This document shows, piece after piece, positions 1 to 10,660 of a stretch of 64,000 bases of DNA; the first letter of the stretch is position 1, and each line of letters opens with the position of its first letter. The notes below the pieces were generated by a model. It saw nothing but the letters and a program-made list of their open reading frames with translations. It did no database searches and was not told the origin of the DNA. The stretch is from Lachnospiraceae bacterium AF51-6-b8A (GTDB lineage: Bacteria; Bacillota; Clostridia; Lachnospirales; Lachnospiraceae): positions 310,001 to 374,000 of the forward strand of contig JAQCZH010000001.1 of NCBI GenBank assembly GCA_027682585.1, given 5' to 3'. Made by a program: the position numbers and the translations under genes.

Positions 1-118
1 CTATAACTCTGCTTTGGCTGACCGCAGTGAGAAAGGGAAGCTCTATCGATTTCTGGCTTATCGCGGTTTCTCATCTGCATCTATCATGAGAGCTCTGCAA
101 AAGGCCGATGAATCTTGA
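1..118 (+). CDS. recX: RecX regulatory protein, C-terminal fragment
   Basis: The window opens inside a reading frame that gives 38 residues before a TGA at 116-118. The readable end contains KLYRFLAYRGFSS followed by IMRAL, which matches the last three-helix repeat of RecX proteins (basic residue, L/Y, RFL..RGFS). RecX binds RecA filaments and modulates recombination. recX next to rny is a common clostridial order, which supports the call. Only the C-terminus is present, so function cannot be judged. The stop codon overlaps the -35 box of the rny promoter. Confidence 0.7.
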   Translation, partial: YNSALADRSEKGKLYRFLAYRGFSSASIMRALQKADES

Positions 119-143
119 CTAATTTTTCCGAAAATTATAATAT
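115..143 (+). promoter_or_regulatory. Probable sigma-A promoter for rny
   Basis: TTGACT (115-120) is followed by TAATAT (138-143) at a 17-base spacing; TATAAT (136-141) overlaps it at 15. The -35 box overlaps the recX stop codon. Start would be near 150, giving a leader of about 65 bases before the RNase Y start. Confidence 0.6.
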
Positions 144-216
144 CTATATGTTGTAGACAACATTATGGATAGTCCATTTTGAAGATACAATCACAATTTC
201 ATAAGGAGGTGCTCCC

Positions 217-1770
217 GTGGTTGCAATTATCGTTGCGGTAGTGATTACCCTAGTAGTTGTAGCTCCGGTCACCCTGGCGATTGCGAACTCCATTCATAAG
301 AAACAGGATGCTGAGACCATCAGCGGTGCTCAGGAGCAGGCGCGCAAGATCATCGATGAGGCTGTTACCGAAGCCCAGGCGAAGAAGCGCGAGGCTCTTC
401 TGGAGGCCAAAGAGGACTCTCTAAAGACCAAGAATGATTTGGAGAAGGAGATTCGTGAACGCAGGGCAGAAGTACAGCGCTCTGAGAATCGTATTCTGCA
501 GAAAGAGGAGAACATCGACAAGAAAACGGATGCTCTCGCCAGAAGAGAACGGAGCCTGCATGACCGTGAGCAGAACATTGAGAAGGCCAAGGAGGAAATG
601 GCCCAGCTCAACGCAAGGAGGTTGCAGGAACTCGAGCGAATCTCAGGATTAACCTCTGAACAAGCCAAGGAATATCTGCTGAAGACTGTTGAAGAAGATG
701 TCAAGATCGATGCTGCGAAGATCGTGAAGGAATCCGTTGCTCAGGCCAAAGATGAAGCCAACAAGCGGGTTCGGGAGATTGTCGTAACCGCCATTCAGAA
801 ATGCGCGGTAGATCATGTCGCGGAAGCGACGATTTCTGTTGTTCAGCTCCCAAATGATGATATGAAAGGGCGGATTATCGGCCGTGAAGGCCGTAATATC
901 CGGACCCTGGAGACATTGACCGGGGTAGAGCTTATTATTGACGATACGCCGGAGGCGGTTGTCCTTTCCGCGTTTGATCCGGTGCGCCGTGAAATCGCAA
1001 GAATCGCGCTTGAACGATTGATTGTGGATGGAAGGATCCATCCCGCAAGGATTGAAGAGATGGTCGAGAAGGCCGGCAGGGAAGTGGACAATGCCATGAA
1101 AGAGGCCGGTGAGGCCGCTGCCATTGAGGTGGGAACCCACGGCCTGCATCCGGATCTGATCAAGCTCTTAGGCCGTATGAAATATCGTACTTCATACGGA
1201 CAGAATGCATTGCAGCATTCCATCGAGGTTGCGCAGCTGTCCGGCCTTCTGGCCCAGGAAGTCGGCGTCGATGTGCGTGTTGCCAAGCGGGCAGGACTTC
1301 TGCACGATTTGGGAAAGGCAATTGATCACCAGGAGGGAATCACCGGTACGCATGTGCAGATCGGTGTGGAATTAGCCAAGAAGTACAAGGAGAGTTCGGT
1401 TGTCATCAATGCGATCGCAGCGCATCATGGTGACGTGGAACCGGAATCTCTGGTCGCTTGGATTGTGGCCGCAGCGGATGCCATCAGCGCAGCCCGTCCT
1501 GGTGCCAGGCGCGAATCTTTGGAAGCGTATACAGAGCGCTTACAGCAGTTGGAAGATATTACCAAGGAGTTCAAGGGGGTTGACAACGCCTATGCCATTC
1601 AGGCAGGCCGCGAGATTCGCGTAAGTGTTGTTCCCGAGCAGATCAGTGACGCAGATATGGTTCTTCTGGCTCGCAATATTGCCAAGCGTATTGAGAGTGA
1701 GTTGGACTATCCCGGACAGATCAAGGTTAACTTGGTCCGGGAATCCCGTGTCAGTGATGTTGCCAAATAA
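217..1770 (+). CDS. rny: Ribonuclease Y
   Basis: Membrane-anchored endoribonuclease that starts mRNA decay in Firmicutes. The 517-residue length is normal. Domains in order: one N-terminal transmembrane helix (about 2-22), a long charged coiled coil (about 30-200), a KH RNA-binding domain with the [12 protein letters not shown] loop near 218-229, and an HD hydrolase domain with the HD pair at His363-Asp364 in LLHDLGK. The start is GTG at 217, set by the strong ribosome site AAGGAGGT at 203-210. It appears to be monocistronic: its own promoter lies upstream and a hairpin terminator follows the stop. Confidence 0.97.
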   Translation: MVAIIVAVVITLVVVAPVTLAIANSIHKKQDAETISGAQEQARKIIDEAVTEAQAKKREALLEAKEDSLKTKNDLEKEIRERRAEVQRSENRILQKEENIDKKTDALARRERSLHDREQNIEKAKEEMAQLNARRLQELERISGLTSEQAKEYLLKTVEEDVKIDAAKIVKESVAQAKDEANKRVREIVVTAIQKCAVDHVAEATISVVQLPNDDMKGRIIGREGRNIRTLETLTGVELIIDDTPEAVVLSAFDPVRREIARIALERLIVDGRIHPARIEEMVEKAGREVDNAMKEAGEAAAIEVGTHGLHPDLIKLLGRMKYRTSYGQNALQHSIEVAQLSGLLAQEVGVDVRVAKRAGLLHDLGKAIDHQEGITGTHVQIGVELAKKYKESSVVINAIAAHHGDVEPESLVAWIVAAADAISAARPGARRESLEAYTERLQQLEDITKEFKGVDNAYAIQAGREIRVSVVPEQISDADMVLLARNIAKRIESELDYPGQIKVNLVRESRVSDVAK

Positions 1771-1780
1771 GCAAGGAACC

Positions 1781-1819
1781 GGTCTGATCGATGTATCCGT
1801 CGATCAGGCCTTTTCTGTT
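1781..1819 (+). terminator. Rho-independent terminator after rny
   Basis: GGTCTGATCGA (1781-1791) pairs with TCGATCAGGCC (1800-1810), with one G-T wobble and an 8-base loop. TTTTCTGTT follows at once. Confidence 0.8.
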
Positions 1820-1910
1820 GCCCGGAGAATAAAAATCAGGTAACCAAAAAGGAAATCGGTTTTTAAACCGAAATATATATATAGGGATATCTTTTCGGAG
1901 GTGCTAACAG

Positions 1911-2927
1911 ATGAATATTCGCCAGAAGATGGAGCTCTTAGAGGAGAAATTCCTCAGCCCCTATGCCACGCATAATGTGGACTCCCGGGGGCGGGAGAAG
2001 GAGGAAGGCCAGTGTGATATACGGCCTCTTTTTCAGAGGGATCGTGACCGCATTCTGCATTCTAAGGCCTTTCGGCGTCTGAAGAACAAGACCCAGGTCT
2101 TTTTGACGCCACTGGGAGATCACTACAGAACCCGCATGTCCCATACATTGGAAGTGTCCCAGAATGCCAGAACCATCGCCAAGGCTCTGCGGATGAATGA
2201 AGATCTGACCGAGGCCATCGCTCTAGGTCATGATCTGGGGCACACTCCCTTTGGTCATGCCGGAGAAAGAGCTCTCAATGAGATTTATGCCGGAGGTTTT
2301 CGCCACAATGAGCAGAGTGTGCGGGTGGTAGAACTTCTTGAGAAAGATGGACAGGGGCTCAATCTGACCTGGGAGGTCAGAGATGGAATCCGTAATCACC
2401 AGACGGCTCTTATGCCTCATACGCCGGAGGGGAAGATTGTCCGACTCTGTGATAAAATCGCTTATGTCTATCATGATATTGACGACGCGATTCGGGCGGA
2501 GATCCTGCGTGAGGAGGATATTCCCGGGGAACTGCGCAGGACTCTGGGACAGACAGCCAGGGATCGTCTGGACACAATGATCCACAATGTGATTATTTCA
2601 AGCCGCGATACGGATGCGATCTGCATGTCCGATGAAATCTGGCAGGCGTTGAAAGACCTGCGCAAGTTTATGTTTCAAAGTCTCTATACCAATCCTGTGG
2701 CCAAATCAGAAGAGGTCAAGGCCAAGCGAATGCTGAAGATGCTCTATGAGTATTACGCAGACCACTTCGAAGAGATTCCTGATAAGTACCGGAGGATTGC
2801 AAAAGAGACTGGAGATGATGAGGGACGGATCATCTGCGACTATATTTCCGGTATGACGGATCAGTATGCGGTGACCAAATTCAGCGAGTTCTTCCTGCCA
2901 AAGGCCTGGGAAGTAGACGGATATTGA
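1911..2927 (+). CDS. dgt: Deoxyguanosinetriphosphate triphosphohydrolase-like protein
   Basis: HD-domain dNTP triphosphohydrolase that releases tripolyphosphate from dGTP or related dNTPs and so adjusts nucleotide pools. The 338-residue length fits the short type-2 family. HD-type metal ligands are visible at His78 (SHTLEV) and His107-Asp108 (ALGHDLGHTPFGH), and RDRDRILHSKAFRRL near the N-terminus is the family signature. The start is ATG 1911 with CGGAGGTG at 1896-1903. It heads an operon: dnaG begins 9 bases after its stop, so it is placed with DNA replication functions. The true dNTP preference cannot be read from sequence. Confidence 0.92.
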   Translation: MNIRQKMELLEEKFLSPYATHNVDSRGREKEEGQCDIRPLFQRDRDRILHSKAFRRLKNKTQVFLTPLGDHYRTRMSHTLEVSQNARTIAKALRMNEDLTEAIALGHDLGHTPFGHAGERALNEIYAGGFRHNEQSVRVVELLEKDGQGLNLTWEVRDGIRNHQTALMPHTPEGKIVRLCDKIAYVYHDIDDAIRAEILREEDIPGELRRTLGQTARDRLDTMIHNVIISSRDTDAICMSDEIWQALKDLRKFMFQSLYTNPVAKSEEVKAKRMLKMLYEYYADHFEEIPDKYRRIAKETGDDEGRIICDYISGMTDQYAVTKFSEFFLPKAWEVDGY

Positions 2928-2936
2928 GGAGTCAGC

Positions 2937-4901
2937 GTGCCATATTATTCAGATGAACTGATTGATCAGGTTCGCGAGGCCAATGATATTGTGGATGTCA
3001 TAGGCCAATATGTCGGACTGAAGAAGACAGGATCAGGCTATGTGGGGCTTTGCCCTTTTCACAACGAGAAGACGGGGTCTTTCCACGTCAACCGCAACAA
3101 CCAGTTCTATCATTGTTTCGGCTGTGGTGCAGGCGGCAATGTATTCACCTTTTTGATGAATTACGAGAATTTGACCTTTCCAGAGGCGGTTAAAACACTG
3201 GCTGACCGGGCGGGAATTCCTCTTCCTGAGCGGCAGATGAGCAAAGAGGAGCGAGCCAGAGCTGACAAGAGAAGCCGGCTTCTGGAGATCAACAGAGAGG
3301 CAGCCAAGTTCTATTTTGCCTTGCTTCGCGGTCCGGATGGAGCTGTTGCCATGGACTACTTCCGGGGCAGACAGCTGACGGAGGAGACGATGCAGAAGTG
3401 GGGACTGGGTTATACTGGAAGTCATTCCAATGCGCTCTACCGCTATTTGAAGGGCAGGGGATATGAGGACCGCGACCTGGTCGATTCCGGTCTGATTGCC
3501 ATTCATGAGAGAAGAGGGGCGCATGACAAGTTCTGGAATCGGGCCATGTTTCCGATTATGGATGCAGGAGGCAAGGTGATTGCTTTCGGTGGCCGGGTTA
3601 TGGGAGATGGGGAGCCCAAATATCTCAACTCTCCGGAGACCATGATTTTCAGTAAGAGCCGCACTCTCTTCGGGCTTTTTCTGGCGAAGAGAACGCGCCG
3701 TCCCCAGATGATTCTCTGCGAGGGATATATGGATGTGATCTCTATGCACCAGAACGGCTTTGACAATACCGTGGCCTCTCTGGGAACAGCTCTGACAGAG
3801 GGGCATGCGCAGATTTTAAAGCGATATACAAGGCAGGTATATCTCTCGTATGACTCGGATCAGGCGGGAATCAGGGCAGCCCTGCGGGCAATTCCTATTC
3901 TGAAGGATGCGGGCATCAGCTGTAAGGTCATCAATATGCAGCCTTACAAGGATCCGGACGAGTTCATGAAAAACCTTGGCCCGACCGTTTATGAGGAGAG
4001 GATCAGAGAGGCGGAGAATTCCTTTCTGTTTACCATTCGCATGATGGAGAGGGATTATCAGATGGATGATCCGGAGTCCAACACGGAGTTCTTTCGTCAG
4101 GTAGCCCTTCGGATCAGCCATTTTTCGGAGGAGATTGAACGGAGCAATTACATACAGGCTGTCGCTGACCGATACCACAGAACGGAGGAATCGATTCGTC
4201 AGCTGGTCGTTCACATGGCTTCGCAGGAAGGAATTTTGGCCAGGAAGAAGCCGATGCGGCAAGCGGGAGAAGATGTCTTTGCTCCAAATGCCAATTCAGG
4301 GAATTATGACGCAAATGCGTTTGCCATGGCAGATGCTTATGCTGATGCGCAGGAGGAGATGATGGTTTCCTATGGAGGAGGGAGCGGCAGAGGGACTGAC
4401 CCGGGGATGGATCTTTCCCCTGAGCGAGCCGCACGGGAACGTCCCGGCCGAAGAAGCAAGTCCAGAGAGGTTGGAATGCGTCAGTCGCAGCGATTGCTGT
4501 TGACATGGATTACGGAGGATTTGGCGGTCTATCGGGCTGTAAAGCCCTATCTCGATCCGGCAGATTTCGAGGAAGGGGTATATCGCGAAGTGGCACAGGA
4601 GGTCTGGAGCCAGTCTGAACAGGGAGGCGTCAGTCCCGCCAGGATTATGGATCATTTCCAGGAGGGGGATGAGGGAATCCAGCGTGAGGTGGCCAGGATC
4701 TTTAATACTACCGTTGGAAATTTAACGGATCGGACGGATCGGGTCAAGGCTCTCAGGGAAACTCTTTTGCGAATTAAGCGGGCGGCTATGGATCGAAAGA
4801 GAAGAAGCAAAAACGCAGCTGATCCGGACTTCCTGACACAGCTGATCTGCGATAAAAAGAAATTGCAGGAACTGGAACATATCAGTATTGATCTGAAATG
4901 A
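2937..4901 (+). CDS. dnaG: DNA primase
   Basis: Makes the RNA primers used by the replisome. The N-terminal CHC2 zinc finger has ligands Cys39, His42, Cys60 and Cys63 (CPFH and CFGC). The RNA polymerase core follows, and then the Toprim domain, with its catalytic Glu at about 262 (LCEGYMDVIS) and the metal-binding SYDSDQAG motif near 303. The C-terminal part (about 520-654) should be the DnaB-helicase binding domain. A low-complexity stretch at about 440-500 separates core and C-domain. GTG start at 2937 with GAGGAG nine bases upstream, just after the dgt stop. The order dnaG then rpoD is the classic macromolecular-synthesis arrangement. Confidence 0.97.
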   Translation: MPYYSDELIDQVREANDIVDVIGQYVGLKKTGSGYVGLCPFHNEKTGSFHVNRNNQFYHCFGCGAGGNVFTFLMNYENLTFPEAVKTLADRAGIPLPERQMSKEERARADKRSRLLEINREAAKFYFALLRGPDGAVAMDYFRGRQLTEETMQKWGLGYTGSHSNALYRYLKGRGYEDRDLVDSGLIAIHERRGAHDKFWNRAMFPIMDAGGKVIAFGGRVMGDGEPKYLNSPETMIFSKSRTLFGLFLAKRTRRPQMILCEGYMDVISMHQNGFDNTVASLGTALTEGHAQILKRYTRQVYLSYDSDQAGIRAALRAIPILKDAGISCKVINMQPYKDPDEFMKNLGPTVYEERIREAENSFLFTIRMMERDYQMDDPESNTEFFRQVALRISHFSEEIERSNYIQAVADRYHRTEESIRQLVVHMASQEGILARKKPMRQAGEDVFAPNANSGNYDANAFAMADAYADAQEEMMVSYGGGSGRGTDPGMDLSPERAARERPGRRSKSREVGMRQSQRLLLTWITEDLAVYRAVKPYLDPADFEEGVYREVAQEVWSQSEQGGVSPARIMDHFQEGDEGIQREVARIFNTTVGNLTDRTDRVKALRETLLRIKRAAMDRKRRSKNAADPDFLTQLICDKKKLQELEHISIDLK

Positions 4902-4916
4902 GGATGAGGAGAGAAG

Positions 4917-6449
<1,533 letters not shown>

Positions 6450-6451
6450 CT

Positions 6452-7198
6452 ATGGCTGTCAGGTTATCGAGACGGATGCAGGCTCTGGCGGCCCTGGTGG
6501 AACCATGTCAGAGTCTGGCGGATGTGGGCTGTGACCACGCCTATCTGAGTCTGGCTCTTCTTGCGTCAGGGAAAGTGAAGCGGGCACTTGCCATGGACAT
6601 CAGACCGGGCCCCCTGGAGCGGGCCAGAGAGCATATCGCTGCGGAAGGGATGACAGATCGAATTGAGGTCCGTCTCTCCAATGGTCTTGCATCTTATCGT
6701 CCTGGAGAGACGGAGGCCATTCTGATCAGCGGTATGGGAGGGGGGCTGATCCGGAATATTCTGGAGGCGGATCTGGCTTCGGCCAGGGCGGCCGGACAGA
6801 TTGTTCTGGGTGCACAGTCTGATTTGCCTGTGCTGCGATCCTGGCTGCTTGCCGGGGGCTTTGTCACGCTTGCGCAGGATCTGGTGGAGGAAGGAGGAAA
6901 GTGGTATTTTCTCGCCAGAGTCCGCTATCAGGAGGAAAGTCAGGAGGAGCGCTCCTGGACTTCAGAAGAGCTTGCATACGGAAAACTTCTGATCGAGAAT
7001 AAGCATCCCCTTCTGGCCGAGTATCTGCGGAGGGAGGCGGTCTTGCTGAAGAGAATTCTGGAGGCCCTTCCGAGGGAGAGGACGAAACGGAGAGAAGAGA
7101 TTCAAAAGAAGCTGAGCCAGAACCAGACAGCCCGTTTGAGAATCTCTGAAGAAGGGAAGAGAAACGTGCAAAATATAGAAGACATCAGCTGTACATAG
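6452..7198 (+). CDS. trmK: tRNA (adenine(22)-N1)-methyltransferase TrmK
   Basis: Class I S-adenosylmethionine-dependent enzyme predicted to make m1A22 in tRNA. The SAM motif I, LADVGCDHAYLSLALL, lies near residues 22-37 and the catalytic-region motif ISGMGGGLI near 92-100. The 248-residue length and the typical Firmicute position between rpoD and a NIF3 gene support TrmK. The ATG is two bases after the rpoD stop, and GGAG in the last rpoD codons serves as ribosome site, so translation is probably coupled. The C-terminal tail beyond about 225 looks poorly conserved. Confidence 0.9.
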   Translation: MAVRLSRRMQALAALVEPCQSLADVGCDHAYLSLALLASGKVKRALAMDIRPGPLERAREHIAAEGMTDRIEVRLSNGLASYRPGETEAILISGMGGGLIRNILEADLASARAAGQIVLGAQSDLPVLRSWLLAGGFVTLAQDLVEEGGKWYFLARVRYQEESQEERSWTSEELAYGKLLIENKHPLLAEYLRREAVLLKRILEALPRERTKRREEIQKKLSQNQTARLRISEEGKRNVQNIEDISCT

Positions 7199-7268
7199 CG
7201 TTTGAACTCGAACAGAGACGCGGTATGGGATGAATGTCCGCAATGATTCACGGCTTCGGGAGGCGAAG

Positions 7269-8117
7269 ATGAAGGTCAGAGAAATTACAGATAAGATAGA
7301 GAAGCGGATTCCCCGCCAGGCAGCCCTGGAATGGGACAACGTGGGCCTTCTGGTGGGAAATCCGGAGCAGGAGGTTCACCGCATTTATGTCGCCTTGGAT
7401 GCCACTGATCAGGTCATTGACCATGCGATTCACGCAAAGGCTGATATGCTCATTACGCATCATCCCATGCTTTATTCGGCCATTCGGTCTGTGCGGGCAG
7501 ACGATTTCGTGGGCCGGCGCGTCATGAAGCTGGTGAGCCACGGAATCGCCTGTTACGCCATGCACACCAATTATGATGTCTGTGAAATGGGAGACCTGGC
7601 AGCAGATACCCTGGGCATGACAGGCCTGATTCCTCTGGATGTCAGTTATGACGGAAGAGATATTGATCCGGTTGAGGCGGCGGGAGACGGAACGGACGCA
7701 ATTTCTCCCATTCGGATCAGCGCTTCGATGGGAATCGGCAAGGTGGGAGAAACCGGGGACGCCATTGCGCCCAGCCTGCAGGATTATGCCAAGCGGGTCA
7801 GGGAGGCTTTTGGACTCTCGCATGTCAGAGTTTTCGGGGATCCTGAACATGAGGTACGCCGGGTGGCGATCTGTCCAGGATCTGGCAAGTCGGATGTAGA
7901 CTGCGCTCTGGCAGCCGGAGCGGACACCTATGTCTCCGGTGATATTGATCACCATACGGGACTTGACGCCCTGGCCAGGGGATTGGCGGTGATTGACGCG
8001 GGGCACTACGGGATAGAGCATATTTTCATTGAACATATGGCCATGACGCTTAGAGCTCAGTTGGCGCAGGTGGATGTTCTGACAGAGCCCATGAAAGAAC
8101 CAGTCTGGCTGGCCTGA
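7269..8117 (+). CDS. NIF3-like dinuclear metal protein (YqfO family)
   Basis: NIF3/DUF34 family, a conserved hexameric dinuclear-metal protein proposed to act as a GTP cyclohydrolase-like or metal-handling factor; its cellular role is not settled. Metal-binding motifs are ITHHPMLY near residues 59-66, HTNYD near 99-103, and the C-terminal GHYGIEHIFIEH. The frame is open back to 7230, but ATG 7269 has GGGAGG at 7258-7263 and gives the conserved N-terminus MKVREITDKIE, so 282 residues are chosen. It lacks the central PII-like insertion found in the longer Bacillus YqfO. It sits in the rpoD-trmK operon. Confidence 0.88.
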   Translation: MKVREITDKIEKRIPRQAALEWDNVGLLVGNPEQEVHRIYVALDATDQVIDHAIHAKADMLITHHPMLYSAIRSVRADDFVGRRVMKLVSHGIACYAMHTNYDVCEMGDLAADTLGMTGLIPLDVSYDGRDIDPVEAAGDGTDAISPIRISASMGIGKVGETGDAIAPSLQDYAKRVREAFGLSHVRVFGDPEHEVRRVAICPGSGKSDVDCALAAGADTYVSGDIDHHTGLDALARGLAVIDAGHYGIEHIFIEHMAMTLRAQLAQVDVLTEPMKEPVWLA

Positions 8118-8200
8118 CGAATATCCGATATGGAGGATGGAAAGAGCAGAAAACACCAAAGAGGGGATCTGTTCAGCTTTTGTGAAGAGGAGACCGGGGA

Positions 8201-9886
8201 GTGGCAATGAAAGTCGAAATAGAGGGAAAGGCATATACGTGCGCTGAAGGAATGACTCTGCAGGAAATTGCGAAAGAGATTACGGAACAGGACCCGCAGG
8301 CTTATGCGGAGGATATTGTTCTTGCTGAGGTAGACCACCATTTGCGGGAACTTGCCTGTGTAGTGGGAGAAGGAGAGAAAATCCGCTTTCTGACCAGTGT
8401 TGATAAGAACGGGCGGCGAGCCTATCGCAGAAGTCTGATTCTGCTCATGCAGGCTGCAGCAGCCAGGCTTGATCCGGACAGACAGATGGATATTCGGGTG
8501 GAGCATTCGCTCGGCCAGGGCTATTTCTGTCATGTTTACAGCAGGGAGGGAGGGAGTTTTCATCTGATCGCTCATCCACAGTCTTCTCTGATTGCCGAAC
8601 TCAAGGGACAGATGCTGGCCATTGCTGGGGAAGATCTTCCCATTACCAAGCGGTCTGTTTCTACGGAAAAGGTCAGAGATTACTTCCGCAGAGAAGGGCT
8701 TGATGATAAGGTCAGTCTTTTGCGTTATCGGATGGATTCTCATACCAATCTCTATGATCTTGAGGGCGTCAGTGACTATTTCTACGGCTATATGGTTCCC
8801 TCGACCGGCCTGCTGAAATATTTCGATTTGCAGGCGTTCGCCGATGGATTTATGCTTCTTTTTCCCTATCGGGAGGGAAAGAAGGTCGCGGACTTTGAAC
8901 CGGCTATGAAGCTCTTTGAGGTGCAGGAAAAGTCCGGCAACTGGTCTGCCCGCCTGCATATTCCCACGGTTGGAGCGCTTGACGATGCCATTGCCGCCGG
9001 CAGAATCCGGGATATCATTCTGGCCCAGGAAGCTCTGATGGAGGAGCAGATCGGCAGCATGGCCTCTCGGATCATTGATACGGGCCGCCGCGTTGTCATG
9101 ATTGCCGGGCCCTCTTCTTCCGGGAAGACGACTTTTTCTCATCGACTGGGGACGCAGCTGATGGCCCGGGGCTTCACGCCCCATCCCTTCCCCCTGGACA
9201 GCTATTACAGGGGGAGAAGCCAGGTTCCCCTGGATGAGAAGGGAAACAAGGATTTTGAGGCCCTTGAGGCGCTGGATGTAGAACTCTTCAATCAGAATGT
9301 CACGGACCTCTTTGCCGGAAAACGGGTTCTTCTTCCTGAGTATAATTTTACGACAGGCAAGCGGGAGTATCATGACAGGCATATGCAGCTGGGAGAGAGA
9401 GATATTCTTGTGATAGAGGGGATCCATGGTCTCAATGACAGGCTCTCTTATTCTATTTCCGCATCCATGAAATACAAGATTTATATCTCTGCCCTGACCC
9501 AGTTGGGAATTGACGAACACAATCCCCTATCAACGACAGATGGCAGGCTTCTGCGCCGTATTGTCCGGGATGCCAGGACGCGAGGAACCTCTGCCGCAGA
9601 GACAATTCGCATGTGGGATTCCGTGCGCCGGGGAGAAGAGAGCGGTATTTTTCCCTTCCAGGAGATGGCGGATGAGATGTTTAACTCGGCGCTGATCTAT
9701 GAGATTGGTGTGCTCAAGCTCTATGCGGAGCCCCTGCTCTTTGCGATAGACAAGGAGGATCCGGCCTATGCGGAGGCACACCGCCTGCTCAAACTGCTGG
9801 ATTACTTTCTGGCGATCCCCACGGAAGATATTGCCAACAATTCTCTGATCAGGGAATTTATCGGGGGAAGCTGCTTTCAGGTGTGA
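8201..9886 (+). CDS. TGS-domain nucleoside (uridine-like) kinase
   Basis: The C-terminal half is a phosphoribulokinase/uridine kinase P-loop NTPase: GPSSSGKT Walker A at residues 303-310, then the FPLDSYYR motif and the DILVIEGIHGLND strand. The N-terminal half resembles the front of threonyl-tRNA synthetase: a TGS-like segment (about 1-60), then a region carrying EHSLGQGYFCHVY. This fused architecture is known as a nucleoside kinase of Clostridia, and the substrate is probably uridine or another nucleoside. GTG 8201 (AGGAG seven bases upstream) and ATG 8207 (GGGGAG five bases upstream) are both usable starts. It ends the operon before rnpB. Confidence 0.85.
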   Translation: MAMKVEIEGKAYTCAEGMTLQEIAKEITEQDPQAYAEDIVLAEVDHHLRELACVVGEGEKIRFLTSVDKNGRRAYRRSLILLMQAAAARLDPDRQMDIRVEHSLGQGYFCHVYSREGGSFHLIAHPQSSLIAELKGQMLAIAGEDLPITKRSVSTEKVRDYFRREGLDDKVSLLRYRMDSHTNLYDLEGVSDYFYGYMVPSTGLLKYFDLQAFADGFMLLFPYREGKKVADFEPAMKLFEVQEKSGNWSARLHIPTVGALDDAIAAGRIRDIILAQEALMEEQIGSMASRIIDTGRRVVMIAGPSSSGKTTFSHRLGTQLMARGFTPHPFPLDSYYRGRSQVPLDEKGNKDFEALEALDVELFNQNVTDLFAGKRVLLPEYNFTTGKREYHDRHMQLGERDILVIEGIHGLNDRLSYSISASMKYKIYISALTQLGIDEHNPLSTTDGRLLRRIVRDARTRGTSAAETIRMWDSVRRGEESGIFPFQEMADEMFNSALIYEIGVLKLYAEPLLFAIDKEDPAYAEAHRLLKLLDYFLAIPTEDIANNSLIREFIGGSCFQV

Positions 9887-9955
9887 AGAGCGATTTGCGG
9901 AATCATTTTGTCCCCCCATATGATTGGTATGCCAAGCGCAGGGAGAGAGCGGGCC

Positions 9956-9985
9956 TTGCGCTTGTGCCTTTAAAATCGCTATAAT
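9956..9985 (+). promoter_or_regulatory. Probable promoter for RNase P RNA
   Basis: TTGCGC (9956-9961) and TATAAT (9980-9985) are 18 bases apart. Transcription would start at about 9992, exactly at the 5' end of the P1 helix of the RNase P RNA. Confidence 0.7.
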
Positions 9986-9992
9986 AATGCCT

Positions 9993-10389
9993 TGAAAGCA
10001 GGGCATGTGATCGCTGCCGTATGCAAGGGAGCCGCCTGGCGGCGCAGAACCTTGCCAAGAGGAAGGCTTTGCCGAACCTCAGAATACGGGAGAGGAAAGT
10101 CCGGGCTTCGCAGGGCAGGATGCCGGCTAACAGCCGGTGGAGGTGACTCCCAGGAAAGTGCAACAGAAATATACCGCCGGGGTGACCCCGGTAAGGGTGG
10201 AAAGGCAGTGTAAGAGACTACCGTGCGGCTGGCAACAGCCGCAGCCATGCAAACCCCATCTGAAGCAAGACCGAGCAGGAGCAATGACGCGGCCCGCCAG
10301 CTCCGGGTTGGTTGCTTGAGGCGGTTGGCAACAGCCGTCCTAGATAGATGATCACACCAGACATAACCCGGCTTATCGCCCTGCTTTCG
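9993..10389 (+). ncRNA. rnpB: RNase P RNA, bacterial type A
   Basis: Catalytic RNA of ribonuclease P, which trims tRNA 5' leaders. The ends form helix P1: GAAAGCAGGGC (9994-10004) pairs with GCCCTGCTTTC (10378-10388). Conserved core strings are present in order: GAGGAAAGTCCGGGCT near 10092, ACAGAAATATACCGCC near 10163, GGTGGAAAGGCAGTGTAAGAG near 10197 (split by a short gap in conservation), and the 3' block ending CCCGGCTTATCG near 10375. The last block and the central hairpins follow the ancestral A-type plan rather than the Bacillus B-type. Confidence 0.95.
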
Positions 10390-10396
10390 ATTTATA

Positions 10397-10431
10397 ACAA
10401 TGGAGCACTCGCGGAGTGCGCATTCCATTGT
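10397..10431 (+). repeat. ATTCCATTG-family hairpin, copy A
   Basis: ACAATGGA (10397-10404) pairs with TCCATTGT (10424-10431), and GCACTC with GAGTGC around a GCG triloop. Four bases (GCAT) bulge on the 3' side. It lies 8 bases after rnpB and is the first of two tandem copies. Confidence 0.7.
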
Positions 10432-10436
10432 GTATG

Positions 10437-10471
10437 ACAGTGGAGTGCTCGAGGAGCGTGCGCTCCGCTGT
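10437..10471 (+). repeat. ATTCCATTG-family hairpin, copy B (compensated variant)
   Basis: ACAGTGGAG (10437-10445) pairs with CTCCGCTGT (10463-10471), and GCTC with GAGC around a GAG triloop. Five bases bulge on the 3' side, as in copy A. The stem differs from copy A at several positions but still pairs. Confidence 0.65.
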
Positions 10472-10485
10472 ATGCTGTTTAGTAT

Positions 10486-10516
10486 GACCGTCTCTCCGCG
10501 CGGGGACGGTCTTTTT
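10486..10516 (+). terminator. Rho-independent terminator after rnpB
   Basis: GACCGTC (10486-10492) pairs with GACGGTC (10505-10511), extended inward by CCGCGCGG, and is followed by TTTTT. Confidence 0.85.
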
Positions 10517-10660
10517 CTCTGTTTGTCTTACAAAAGTTTAAGATAAGTTTAATAGAGAGGGCAGAGGGGATTCGATATAATAAGGTCCAAGATAGGTTTT
10601 CGAAATTTTTGCAATCGCATGGGGGCGCGGATCTCCATCATTGCACAGTGAGGAAGATAT

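Noticed and set aside
1857..1870. CGGTTTTTAAACCG dyad before dgt
   Set aside because: Only a 4-bp outer stem with no T-tract; probably chance in an AT-rich gap.
8057..9520. Long reverse-strand open frame (about 487 codons)
   Set aside because: It lies entirely opposite the NIF3 and nucleoside kinase genes, which carry clear family motifs; it has no ribosome site and no recognisable protein.
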